Assembly (NCBI GenBank): GCA_028023455.1
Contig: JAQFVV010000456.1
Location: 310,001-374,000 of the forward strand
Source of the DNA: Epiperipatus broadwayi
Taxonomy: Eukaryota > Onychophora > Udeonychophora > Euonychophora > Peripatidae
Direction: 5' to 3'
Length of the DNA stretch: 64,000 nt
The position numbers and the translations under genes are program-made. The notes under the pieces were generated by a model. The model was given only the letters and a program-made list of their open reading frames with translations, made no database searches and had not been told where the DNA came from. Numbering within the stretch: the first letter of the stretch is position 1; every line of letters begins with the position of its first letter. Shown here one piece after another: positions 26,114 to 37,110 of this stretch.

Positions 26114-27767
26114 TATATATATACAAAAATGAATCTACTTATTTTTTAATATAAATTTAAGAGAACAAATTAAAATACTTATTATGATATAATCCTTTTA
26201 GAACTCTGATATAGTGATATAATGGATGTTAATTTATAATCAATAATTAAAAAGGAGTATTTTAAATTAAAATAATAATTGCTAGGCCATAAAATATAAA
26301 TTAAAACTTAGGAAAAAATAACTCTTTTACATTTAGGTATACAAATAGATCACTTTTTGACCTTAAATTATATTAATATTTCTGTCAATAAATACTATAC
26401 ATTTTAAATGAAGAGAAAAAATATAGCAATAATATTAAATATAAGCAAATTACTTAATTAATAGTCTTTAAATATGGCATTTCAAAAACAATACCATAGT
26501 CCTGGTGTTTTTTTAAATCACAATCTGATATTTTATGATTCCAGAGAAATTAGAAATATTACAAAAAGCTATAATGTTTGAAGTACATTTTGTTAATTCC
26601 AATATTTTCCAAATATCCAAATTATCTTTTCATTAAGCAGATATTTGATCTATATAACTTTATGTGTGCAAACACTACTTTATATACATAATGATGCAAT
26701 GTAGATATTCTTTCATTTAGCAAGTAATCAATTTATAAAACATTACACATAATGATATTAGTTTCATCCATTATGATGCTATGGAAATTGAACCAATTTT
26801 TATTCCATGTATAAATAATACATCAAGGTTATAAAATTGTATTGTAAATGAACATAATCTTTACATACATTTTATGTTGTTAGCTATTATACTTTGTTAT
26901 TGAAAGTAGATATCCATTCTTACATTGAAGAAACATTCCAATGGTTTTTTAAAAATCTAAGAATTAATTTTCATATTTCAATAAACTGTCACATCTCACA
27001 TATTCAGTGACCCTATCTGGTCAATCGATGAACATTGTTGTTGTCAGCCCAATATTCTATCCTTTGTTCAATCATATACTTTTAAAAATAAATTTTAAAA
27101 AATCCTAAGAAGAAACTTAGATTCACTTCTATTGATGCCAAAGTAAAGAAAGAGTATTTAATCTGCTTGATTCTATTTATAAACATTTTATTGATGTAAG
27201 AGAAACTATAGCAATGTTCTACGTTAACTCTTTAATCAATTTTAGTCAGCATTCCATAAATAAAAATTTTATTACACAATAATGACAAATAAAAAAAATC
27301 TTTTACAATTATTACATATAACAAATATTGACATTTTTTAAAATGCAGATAAGATTCTTTCACTGAAACATAAATTAAATAACTAATACTACATCCCTTT
27401 TTATAGTACGATGAAAATAAACTTTTTACACATATGTTTCAAATATATTATACAAATAAAATAACAAATATACTAGAAACATTAAATATTTAGATATACT
27501 ATTTGTAATCTTCTATCCAAACTATATGCTTTATTATTTACATATCCATTCAGGATGAATAAAGTTATTTCACAATCTTAGACAATACAATTAATAATAA
27601 GCAATGTTATACCAATATTATTATTATCATAACAACATAGTTCAATGCTTCATAGGTTAATATATCCACCATCAAAATCAAACAAGACAGAAAAAAATTT
27701 ATGACTAAAATTTTACCACATATTGAAACTCATTTCAAACTTCAGTAAGTACAATATATATATATAT
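26114..27767. other. AT-rich intergenic DNA, nothing recognised
   Basis: No frame, repeat or motif stood out in this 1.6 kb. It ends in a short TA run that abuts the block at 27768. Confidence 0.5.
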
Positions 27768-29476
27768 TGTAACGGTCGCTGGCTCTCTCTATCCACATTG
27801 AGCATGACATGTGTTTTCTGAGATCGAGCAGCAATTAAGAAATATTCGAAGGCATCCAAAATATACATTACTATAATCATACCTTTGAAAGGTTCGTTTA
27901 CTGCAACTTTTACATGCCACCTTAAGAAAGAGATTGCTCCCCTGCCTAAGGGATATGATCATGTAATAAGTAAAGAGCTATAATCTCTTATAAAAAATCA
28001 ATAGAAAGTGAATGCCTAATGAATGATTCCCGATCCTGGTAAGTTTAATCCCTGACTAGCTCAATCAACTCATGATCTCGTGATGGTGGTTTGTTGCTTC
28101 CTTAACAGAAAAGGTCAAACACTAATATCATTATCAAATACACAGCACAACTCCGTACTTTAAAATTAGATATTAAATTTATTAAGCCCTCTATGATTAT
28201 AAAAATATTTACAAAATAATAAACACACACATAAACGATAGTAATTAAAATTCAAGCATATAATAAAATTTAAAGTTTCATGAATGGGAAAGGAATGGTC
28301 TGAAATTCTCCCCTGCTTACACTTTAAACTCAAAATGAAATTTTTTATAAAACAATGTTGTATTGGCCATGGTATGTACGTGTTTCATAATAATAAAAAA
28401 AATGAGTTAGCCATGAGTTAATGATAGTAGAATCTTAAGTGTTCCAATATCTGAGTCCTGCATGTGGAGGACAATAATAATTAGTTGCAACACTTTCGTA
28501 CACACCTTTATTCCTTATGAAAACAATCCTGCACTTAGTGGATGGAATAAATTTACTCGGGGAACAAACTCATGCTAAACTACAATTTTAATCTTAAAAG
28601 TTCCATAATATGAGTCCTGCCCATAGCAGACAATAATAATTATTTGGAACGCTGTCGTACATACTTTTATTCCTTATAAAAACAATCCTGCACTTAGCGG
28701 ATGGAATAAATTTTCTATTATTTCAAAGCGAAACACATACATCCAATGACCAAACCACCCAATTATTTCTATTTAACTATTTTGAAATATTTCATATTTA
28801 CTTTATCGATTCTTTTATACTTTATTTAGATACTCCAATGAATTACGTGAAGCTTTACGTTAAAATTGCAAATAAAATATTTATGACTGAATTACACAAT
28901 TCATTGGCTCATTTAATAATAGCAATTTAAGTCAAATGATGAATTATTCATAATAAGACATAAAAAAATATAAAAACCTAAATAATACTTCCCGAAGTCT
29001 TCGTTCTTCTCCGGGCTATGATTTTGAGGGCGATATATATCTGCTGTGCAGGTGATTATTTCACAGGACCTATATGGAGGTTGGCAAACTGTCCATAGCA
29101 GCTACACTTTCAGAAATAGGAAGTCACATCACTGGGTGGCTATGTAGGACTCCAAGCTGTGCGACTCCATATTCATTGCGGTATCACGAATAAATCTTGA
29201 TTCCATTTTCTTGGCGATATAAAACATTAGCTTAAATTTCAATTGTATTTTCTTTTTCAGTCAATGAATATCATATTTCTTGGTCTGCGCCTTTTAAAAT
29301 ACGTTCAGCATTCCGAATAAATAGTTTTTACACTCATAATTCTTTTTTCTTTTTTTCGTCAGTACACTCCGAAAACTATACTGCTAATGGGTAAGAGTGC
29401 CCATGTGAGTATCAACCAATGTAACCCAGCTAACTAATTAAATTTCACCTGACCAGCCTTTATATATCCCCCCCAT
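27768..29476. repeat. Unidentified 1.7-kb block with TGTAACGG / CCATTACA ends
   Basis: The block begins TGTAACGGTCGC directly after a TA run and ends CCCCCATTACA, so the outermost bases are imperfect inverted repeats of the TG...CA type. It is visibly richer in GC than its flanks. On the minus strand a TATATAAAGG box lies at 29457-29468, and a short ATG frame (ESRFIRDTAMNMES) lies near 29200. No target duplication is visible (TATAT against GGGTG), which argues against a simple solo LTR. The start is shared in sequence and TA context with the block ending at 48952 on the minus strand. Its class is unresolved. Confidence 0.35.
28432..28715. repeat. Two tandem copies of a 159-bp unit
   Basis: Unit 1 starts at 28432 (ATCTTAAGTGTTCC) and unit 2 at 28591 (ATCTTAAAAGTTCC). 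Both contain GAGTCCTGC, CAATAATAATTA, TCGTACA, TTTATTCCTTAT and CAATCCTGCACTTAG in the same order. Divergence is moderate, so the duplication is not recent. It sits inside the unidentified 27768-29476 block. Confidence 0.85.
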
Positions 29477-30249
29477 TACAGGGTGTATTCTCTCATCCCC
29501 TCCACAAGTTATTGCTTTTACATTTCTGTTTTTAATTAAACAAGTCCAAACAATGGATTTAATTTTAGCTACCTTTTAATTAATTTCAGAATTCCACAGA
29601 CCATTTAAATTCCAATCCCTTGATTTTTTTAAACAATAAAGTAAAATTACATTTATCTAATTAAATAATTTTGAATAGGTGTCAAGTCAAATAACCACTG
29701 ATACAATTTCTACACTTGTTTTCCAAAAACATTATATGATAAAAGAAAAAGGTCATTGGCTTGCCTGTGATCATGAACATTAAAAAAAAAAAAAAAAAAA
29801 TTATAAAACTGTATACTTGTTGTTACATAAAAATTGTTTTTTTAGTTTTCCAAAAACAATATTCAACAAGCAACAGAAAAAAAAATACAACATTTGAGAA
29901 TCTAAAATAAAATAAATCAAAATAAAATATGTTTACTGTTGGGTTATTTGCAAATACATTTCAGTTTCCCATAAGAATTTCTTTAACCCTCTGCCATATT
30001 TATTCATATCATAAATAAAAAACCTATAGCATTTATTAACAGCAAAATACACATTTATATGTGGATGTTCACATTAGTTTATTTATAGGCATATTATCAC
30101 CATTCATCCTATTTATTTTAAATATAGTGTGTGTGTGTAAGCAACAGAGAAATATACCTGCACAGACGTACATTCATTTGTACTGCAACTAATGCTTGCA
30201 GTCAACTTTGTGGCAGTCATTTAAAACTAACTGTCACAATATATATATA
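29477..30249. other. AT-rich spacer
   Basis: It has an A-run of about 18 bases near 29783 and no gene. The open frames from 30131 onward that reach into the next element are produced by the hairpin arms. Confidence 0.45.
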
Positions 30250-30601
30250 TCTACAGATGGTGTTCTACCAAAAACACCGTCAAGCGTATGTTCACATAAA
30301 TGTCAGAGCAAGCATTCACTATCTCTAACTTTAATTCCACTTTCAGATCATGATTTCAAGCTATTTTCTATCATCATTGAAACATCAGAGCAAGCATTCA
30401 CTATCTCTAACTTTAATTCCACTTTCAGATCATGATTTCAAGCTATTTGCTATCATCAGTTCCTGTCTGTCACTGTTGATAGCAAATAGCTTGAAATCAT
30501 GATCTGAAAGTGGAATTAAAGTTAGAGATAGTGAATGCTTGCTCTGATGTTTATGTAAACATATGCTTGATGGTGTTTTTGGTAGAATGCCATCTGTTGA
30601 C
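30250..30601. mobile_element. Foldback MITE, copy 2, with a tandem-duplicated arm
   Basis: The left arm 30250-30454 and right arm 30478-30601 are near-perfect inverted complements once an 82-bp tandem duplication in the left arm is removed (copies at 30303-30384 and from 30385, both starting TCAGAGCAAGC). The loop is about 23 nt. Arm text such as TTCACTATCTCTAAC and CAGATCATGATTTCAAGCTA is shared with copy 3 at 30708. The right side continues into AACAAGCGTTAGCAAG-like leader sequence and an AACTTG/CAAGTT pair before the TA tract at 30650. The small open frames on both strands here are arm artefacts. Confidence 0.75.
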
Positions 30602-30707
30602 ATAAATACAAGCGTTAGCAAGTTTTTAACTTGTTTTTTTGTTTTTCATATATATATAAAACAAAAACAAGTTATAAATCACATAACTTGCTATCATTTG
30701 CATTTAT
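30602..30707. repeat. Head-to-head leaders of two foldbacks around a TA tract
   Basis: The right leader of copy 2 (GCAAGTTTTTAACTTG) and the left leader of copy 3 (AAAACAAGTTA, then ACTTGCTATCATTTGC) are inverted relative to each other around TATATATATA at about 30650. This shows the two elements meet head to head at the repeat. Confidence 0.6.
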
Positions 30708-31017
30708 GATCAATAGATGGAGCTTTACCAAAACCTGCGTACAAGTGTATTTTTGTTTACATAAACGTCAAAAGAGTCAGAATTCACTATCTCTTTCATT
30801 GGCTCCACCTTCAGATCAGCTGATTTCAAGCTAATTTGCTATCATCAGTGATATCATCAGTGATTTGCTATCATCACTGATGATAGCAAATTAGCTTGAA
30901 ATCAGCTGATCTGAAGATGGAGCCAATGAAAGAGATAGTGAATTCTGACTCTTTTGATGTTTATGTAAACAAAAATACACTTGTACGGAGATTTTGGTAA
31001 AGCTCCATCTATTGATC
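30708..31017. mobile_element. Foldback MITE, copy 3, 143-nt arms
   Basis: Arms 30708-30850 and 30875-31017 are equal in length (143 nt) and differ at only a few positions. The loop is 24 nt. The arms start GATCAATAGATGGAGC and end CCATCTATTGATC, followed by a TA then TG tract (about 31018-31051). Sequence relatedness to copy 2 runs through the arm (CTATCATCAGTG near the loop), and to copy 1 only through the outer third. Noncoding. If transcribed it would fold into a long dsRNA. Confidence 0.8.

Positions 31018-31051
<34 letters not shown>
31018..31051. repeat. TA then TG microsatellite
   Basis: About 17 bases of TA followed by about 17 bases of TG, directly abutting the foldback arm. Confidence 0.95.
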
Positions 31052-31510
31052 AAATTCATTGAAAGTGATCATCACTTAAACAATACCAATAGCAATAACA
31101 ATCTCATTCTATTGTCATAGAAATCTCCTTTTAACAATAAAGGTGAAAATTGACCTTTATTTATGATCTAATATATTTATTTACATACTAAAGTTTGCAA
31201 CATGAGCATAGAGTCTGAAATTATTGATACAAAGAAATTTAAATAAATCACATTGAACAGGTAAATGTAACCTGTTTTGAATGCAGACTAACAAATAACC
31301 AATTATAACACTTAACTGCAATTATAACTTTTAAACTGCACTCCTACAATATGTTGCTTAAATAATAAAGCTAATATTGCTCAGTGCTAGATAGCTTTAT
31401 AAATGTAAATTCATTAAAATATAATTAAATAATCCATTGAGTGCCTGGACAATTTACTATTATATGGTAATTAAATAATCCAAAATTAACAATATTTTCT
31501 ATTTTAACCT
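31052..31510. other. AT-rich spacer
   Basis: No gene or repeat seen between the foldback and the GATA array. Confidence 0.45.
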
Positions 31511-32508
<998 letters not shown>

Positions 32509-32879
32509 TTATATATGGTACAAATATATTGACATGTGAAAATATTTAAAAGCTAAAAAAAAAAGTAAATTAAAAGATCTTTTAAATTAATGCATTTGAT
32601 TTTTTTTTTAATTTGTATAATTTTTTTTTTTTAAATGTACAATGAAAGTTAAATTTTTCGTTCATATTTTTTATGTAATTAAAAAAAAGTTAAAATTGGA
32701 AAGAATAGACATGCAGATTACTAATCCAGATAAACTAAAAGAAAGAGAATTCCACATGCAGATTTCAATTAGTAAAATATTTGTAACTCTGATTAAAGTT
32801 GGTGGAATTGTGTTTAAAAAAAGACTTTATAACTTAAATTTAAGAAAGAATGTACAAGATTATTATCTTGTATGATGAT
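32509..32879. other. AT-rich DNA with one unrecognised small frame
   Basis: A plus-strand frame at 32642-32875 (77 codons, Lys- and Ile-rich) has no recognisable domain. Poly-A and poly-T runs precede it. I do not call it a gene. Confidence 0.4.
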
Positions 32880-33350
32880 AAAAGGACAAAAGAAAATAGA
32901 TACAGAAAAGTCTAAAAATGGATCGAATATAAAAGATCAGAAAAACTTAAAACTGGTTCTTTGTCTTTTCCTTAACTAGCAGCTTCTATTAGGTCCAGGA
33001 TAAAGAAAATATCCTATCCCGGACTACTCACATGCAGGACTACCATTACTCATATGCTGAGGTGAATCGTCGTGCGAATAGAACCGATGCATTTTCAAAT
33101 ACCTTACTTCATATAGGTCACTCAGAAAAACCATCCAGTCTAGCCATTAGGACGAGCCAAGAACCTACAAAAAATAGGACAGAGTGAAACTAGTTAACTT
33201 CAATGGGCTCTTCAAAATGCTTGCTACAAAACTTACTAGACTCATATTCCAATTGTGACTAAATTGAGCTTATAATATATTACTAATAGAGACGTTTGCA
33301 GAATTATCATTCAAAGAACTTCCTGGAAGAAATTTAAGAAGTGAACTTTA
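32880..33350. repeat. GC-richer unidentified stretch with coding-like text
   Basis: The stretch from about 32980 to 33200 is clearly less AT-rich than its surroundings. One plus frame from about 33051 reads 49 codons to a stop at 33200 (SYAEVNRRANRTDAF, then SEKPSSLAIRTSQEP), with no Met of its own. It resembles no family I can name. It could be a fragment of an unknown interspersed repeat or a processed transcript. Confidence 0.35.
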
Positions 33351-35169
33351 ATTATTAAACTGTTTTAGTTAGTTGATTTAATGTCTGGATTAGCGTGTGT
33401 GTAGCCTTTTCAATGAATTAGTAATTTATCTTTTAAATATTTTAATATGTTTGAATAAAATATTTTTCTTTTATCAACTTTTCATTGTGCGTTATTAATG
33501 TTAGTTATTAAATTTATTAATATTAGTTAATTATGTGCTGTGTAAATTACCTTGGCCAATATGTTTATTTATTAACTAAGCCCCAGGTGTAATATTCTCT
33601 GAAAAATAACTAAGTTATGGGAAATAAAAAACCTGATCCTTTAAATTATTTTCTTCTTAATTTACGATGTGCGATGTGACAGATTTCAGCGGATTCTTGT
33701 ATGAATCCTGGTGCCCTGATAAAAACAAATAAAAAAGCTGATTTCACCAGCAATAAAACAGCTGATTCCACCGGCAGCATAAGTCACAATAATTAATAGA
33801 TCAGTTAGTCAGGAAATATAGCTATGTTTTTAGAAATATAAACAAATTATTTATATTTTCCATCTTCATAGCTTGATTAACTTTCACTTCATAGTGTGTA
33901 AAAAAAAGACCTACCAGAAACTACCAAAACATGAAAAATGTTACAATATAGATATACTTAAATTACTAGATGCTATAGTAATATTTTACCACCATACATA
34001 CTGCTGTTAATAACATTTTCATTGATTAAAAATAGCTACCTTAACTTTGTTTTTTATGAATATCATATATCTTTACTGGTTCAATCATATATTTCTTAAA
34101 ATAATAGTGGAATATTACTATTAATATTTTAATACATAATTATTTTTGTTTTGAAAAAGATTATGCATATATAATTTATAGTTTAGTATTGTCCTGTGAG
34201 GTTTATTTTGAATTACAGTGGTAAATTTAAGAGCTAAAAGTCTAGCTAAAATATCATATGGCCTCTCAAAAAAACAAAATATTGAATTATTTTTTGCCTT
34301 CATTGTCCACATTACCAGCACTAAAAATTTGAGTAAAAATATAATATTTGTAAATATTGGTAAAGAACTAATATTTTTAATCCATTGAATGAAAATAAAA
34401 AATAAAAACAAAGCTTTCATGGCAGAAAAATTATATTTCATTAGGCAAAATAAGATATGCAAACTTTTAATCTTTACTTTTAACTGATTATCATTATTAT
34501 TTTTAATCAAAATTGATCATTATTGATCCAAACAAAAATCATTCTGAATTTAATCCTGTTTCTCTGCTTTATAGCTTCTTTTCTTCACATCATACCAAAA
34601 ATGATACTTTTTTTTATAAAAATATCACATGAACATATTTTAGGTCTTTTAAAATTTCTTGAGAATTAGTTTAAGACTTTAATTGTTCATTATTACCATC
34701 TCTATAGAGCATCTCTACACTCTCATGTTATTTAATGGCAGTGATTATTAGATGTATTTAAAATCCCTATTCTTTTATATTTATATATCTTCATACCTAT
34801 CTTTAGTTTTGGCCTTCACCATAAAATCTAGTTTTTAAAGTTGGGAAAATACAGAATTGCATCTAGGAGTCAACAAGATAAAAACACCCATGACAGGACC
34901 AATAGGAAAGAACATAGTAGACTTCAAACAGTCATAAGAGATCAAATTAAGGAATCAGCTGGATCACAAAATGAGTCTAATGAAAAAGGAACCATGAATA
35001 AGTATTTTTGGTTAATTACTATTAGGCTAGGAACAGTTAGCATGGATAATAAATGTAGTATAGAAATAATTTGATTTGAGTTAAAGTGAGTTATGGAAAC
35101 AGTACATAGAGAAATTTAAATTTTTGATTATTCTAAATGATGTTATGTCAGAATTCAAATGAGCAATGT
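33351..35169. other. AT-rich DNA upstream of the Gypsy remnant
   Basis: A short perfect inverted pair, GGATTC / GAATCC, lies at 33694-33711, followed by TGGTGCCCTGATAA, which has the TGG start expected of an LTR-element primer binding site. I could not identify an LTR around it, so this is only a hint. The frames at 34121-34510 (minus) and 34841-35074 (plus) are not recognised. Confidence 0.4.
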
Positions 35170-35407
35170 TTGTCAGTTTTTATGGAGCAGCCATATATAA
35201 AATTTTTGTAGCTCAGTCAACCCCTACAGAAATAAAAGACATAACTTTGAGAAAGCTATAAAAATTTTAGATCAGTATTTTTTGTTGAGATCAATCACAA
35301 TTATAGAAATTAACAAATTTTATTCTCACAACCAATTAGAAAACAAGATAGTAATAAATACATGGCTGAACTATGAAATCAGGTGACAAATGTGATTTTG
35401 ATACTTT
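35170..35407 (+). pseudogene. Gypsy gag, first half (interrupted)
   Basis: Readable text includes IYKIFVAQSTPTEIKDITL and, after frame changes, KFYSHNQLENK with INTWLNYEIR. It then ends with KCDFDT just before the TTAA at 35408. The pattern of a Phe-Tyr/His stretch, a Gln, an INTWL-like helix and a CDF stop point is that of the capsid-like gag core of Gypsy elements. At least two stops interrupt it. Confidence 0.65.
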
Positions 35408-36177
35408 TTAAAACCGCCTCTTACGAGGCATCTCGTCGACATCTGATGTCACTCTAATTCTGCTAGTTTTAATGGTAGAATATTCGTTTGACAGTTATTG
35501 ATTAGGTTTTTAAAAGTTTTGTAAGATGGTGCCCTCTTCCGAATTATTTTACAAGTAAAAAATCAAAAAAACCACATTTAAAACTAAACAAAGAAGAACC
35601 TTGTCGGTGATTGGATGTCAGCCGGCTCTCAGCCGAAAAAGACATTCTGATTGGCTGGAAAGAACAAATAAACCGCCTGATCAAAGAAAATAAAGAAAAA
35701 CGCTGAAATTTTCATTTCGAATGTAATTTAAAGTATTAAAAAAATATAAAATGAGAAATTAAAATAGTTTTTTAAAAAATATACTAAAAAAACAAAATTA
35801 TTTTCGAAAAATATTGAAGATTTTTGTAAAAATATTTAAGATTTAGCAAAAAGAAACCTTTACTTTTCCAGAACGTAAAATTGAAAAAACGCGTTTGCAT
35901 CAGCACTTTTTTGTTTAGACATTCACTTTATATTTGCCGAAATTGAATATATTTTATAATAAATAAATAGCAATTTATTTTTGAAAGAACTTTCGTTCTC
36001 TTTCATAACCTGAAAAATTAGTAATATACTTTTTATAAACGTATCTGAGTTGAATTTAATATTATAGTCGAATATGTTTTAACAATAGGCTTTGTCTTCA
36101 GTTTGTGAGTTGGCCAATTAAAAGATTTGATTTTTACCTCATACAACCAATAATATAATTAGCGGTTAAAGGGTTAA
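35408..36177. mobile_element. TTAA-flanked piggyBac-type MITE, copy 2, inside gag
   Basis: TTAA lies at 35408-35411 and 36174-36177. The right end, read inward, is CCCTTTAACCGC. The left end has lost or changed its CCCTTTTCT and starts AACCGCCTCTTACGAGGC. The interior matches copy 1 (22747-23500) in reverse orientation, including CTCGTCGACATCTGATGTCA and a CCAATCA-containing GC-richer stretch near 35610-35660. No coding capacity. The insertion splits the gag reading frame exactly at one TTAA. Confidence 0.85.
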
Positions 36178-36300
36178 ATAAGGCATTACAAAACAGATTC
36201 ATTTGTAGCCTGGTAAACCCCACTCTATGTTTAAGACTATTTGTAGATAATTCAACAATATTTGTCATAGTGGTAGCTTTAGCAGAATAAAATAATGAGG
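36178..36300 (+). pseudogene. Gypsy gag, second half
   Basis: Directly after the MITE the text ALQNRFICSLVNP is the conserved gag motif written LRDRxVxG in many Gypsy elements, followed by a LRLF stretch and a worn helix up to the stop near 36290. The reading frame is the same as that of the first half when the MITE and one TTAA copy are disregarded. Confidence 0.7.
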
Positions 36301-36406
36301 CATCTAAACAATTATCCGTTTTAATTGATAGAAATCAAAAAGTAAATATCCATAAAAAAGTATCAGCCAAAAAGATAAAAGTATAAATAAAGTCTTCATG
36401 AATTAT

Positions 36407-36495
36407 AGATGCTTTAGATATAATGACAGTCATAACCAGGGCATATGTACATTCCAAGAGAGCATTTGTTTTAATTGTAAAAAATCCAAGCCATA
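36407..36495 (+). pseudogene. Gag zinc-knuckle remnant
   Basis: One frame reads RCFRYNDSHNQGICTF followed by ESICFNCKKSKPY and a stop. Cys, His and Cys positions match a CCHC-type pair used in retrotransposon gag for RNA binding, but one Cys is Tyr and the second knuckle is cut by the stop. Confidence 0.6.
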
Positions 36496-36681
36496 TTAAA
36501 CTGGTTTTCAAATTATTAAAAGGATATGGGAACACAAAAGCCTTTACATGGGACTTGAATATAAGTAAAGGAAATTGAGAAAGTAATAATGATAAAATAA
36601 GGGAAAAACTTTAAAGATTATAAAAAAGAGAAGTTTAATGTAAATATGGTCAGGAATAAAAAAGGAAAGTTGGTAATCTCA

Positions 36682-36753
36682 CACATGCTAAACATTAATG
36701 GCATTCTAGTGAAAGTAGAAATAGATTCTGCATCCATAATAATAAGAAAATAA
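36682..36753 (+). pseudogene. Aspartic protease-like strand of Gypsy pol
   Basis: The short frame HMLNINGILVKVEIDSAS is the strand leading to the catalytic motif of retrotransposon proteases, with DSA where DTG or DSG is expected. It is followed by a stop at about 36751. The altered motif and its isolation mean it cannot function. Confidence 0.55.
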
Positions 36754-37110
36754 AGTTAGTACCAACTACAAAGAAAGTGTATGATTACCATAAAAAATTA
36801 ATAAACTTGTTAGGACAAGTTAGGGTTCATGTAAAAATGGTAATGTATAACACCACTGGCTTTTATGGTAACAAAAAATGATTGCAATACTCTTTTCAGC
36901 AGAAATAGGTCTGAATCCCTAGATTATGCTATCATACATATAAACAAAATTGTAAATAATGACATGGGCATTGATATGTATAAAGGGATTACCCAGAATT
37001 CTTTAAAACAGGGTTAGGTGAAACGGGTTAACAATTACATAATAAAAAAACAAAGAAGTTTTACATTAGAAATCAATAAAGCTCCCTTAATTTCTTTTGA
37101 ACTATTATAC

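Larger units (their letters stand above)
35170..37110 (+). mobile_element. Gypsy-type LTR retrotransposon remnant, gag to pol start
   Basis: Pieces of a Gypsy gag-pol appear in order on the plus strand: the gag core in two halves (35170-35407 and 36178-36300), a Cys zinc-knuckle region (36407-36495), an aspartic-protease-like strand (36682-36753) and the linker ahead of reverse transcriptase (about 36983-37100). Stops and frame changes separate most of them. No reverse transcriptase, integrase or LTR follows, so this is a truncated copy. A TTAA MITE is inserted within gag. The order of the worn motifs, rather than any single one, supports the call. Confidence 0.7.

Noticed and set aside
27768-29476. 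Complete solo LTR
   Set aside because: No target-site duplication is visible, and the TATA-like box is too close to the end.
30131-30834. Several overlapping small frames on both strands
   Set aside because: They come from inverted arms of the foldbacks, which mirror each other, and show no protein family.
33694-33730. LTR border with primer binding site for the Gypsy remnant
   Set aside because: TGGTGCCCTGATAA is suggestive, but no LTR pair or TG...CA ends could be found, and the gap to gag is about 1.4 kb.
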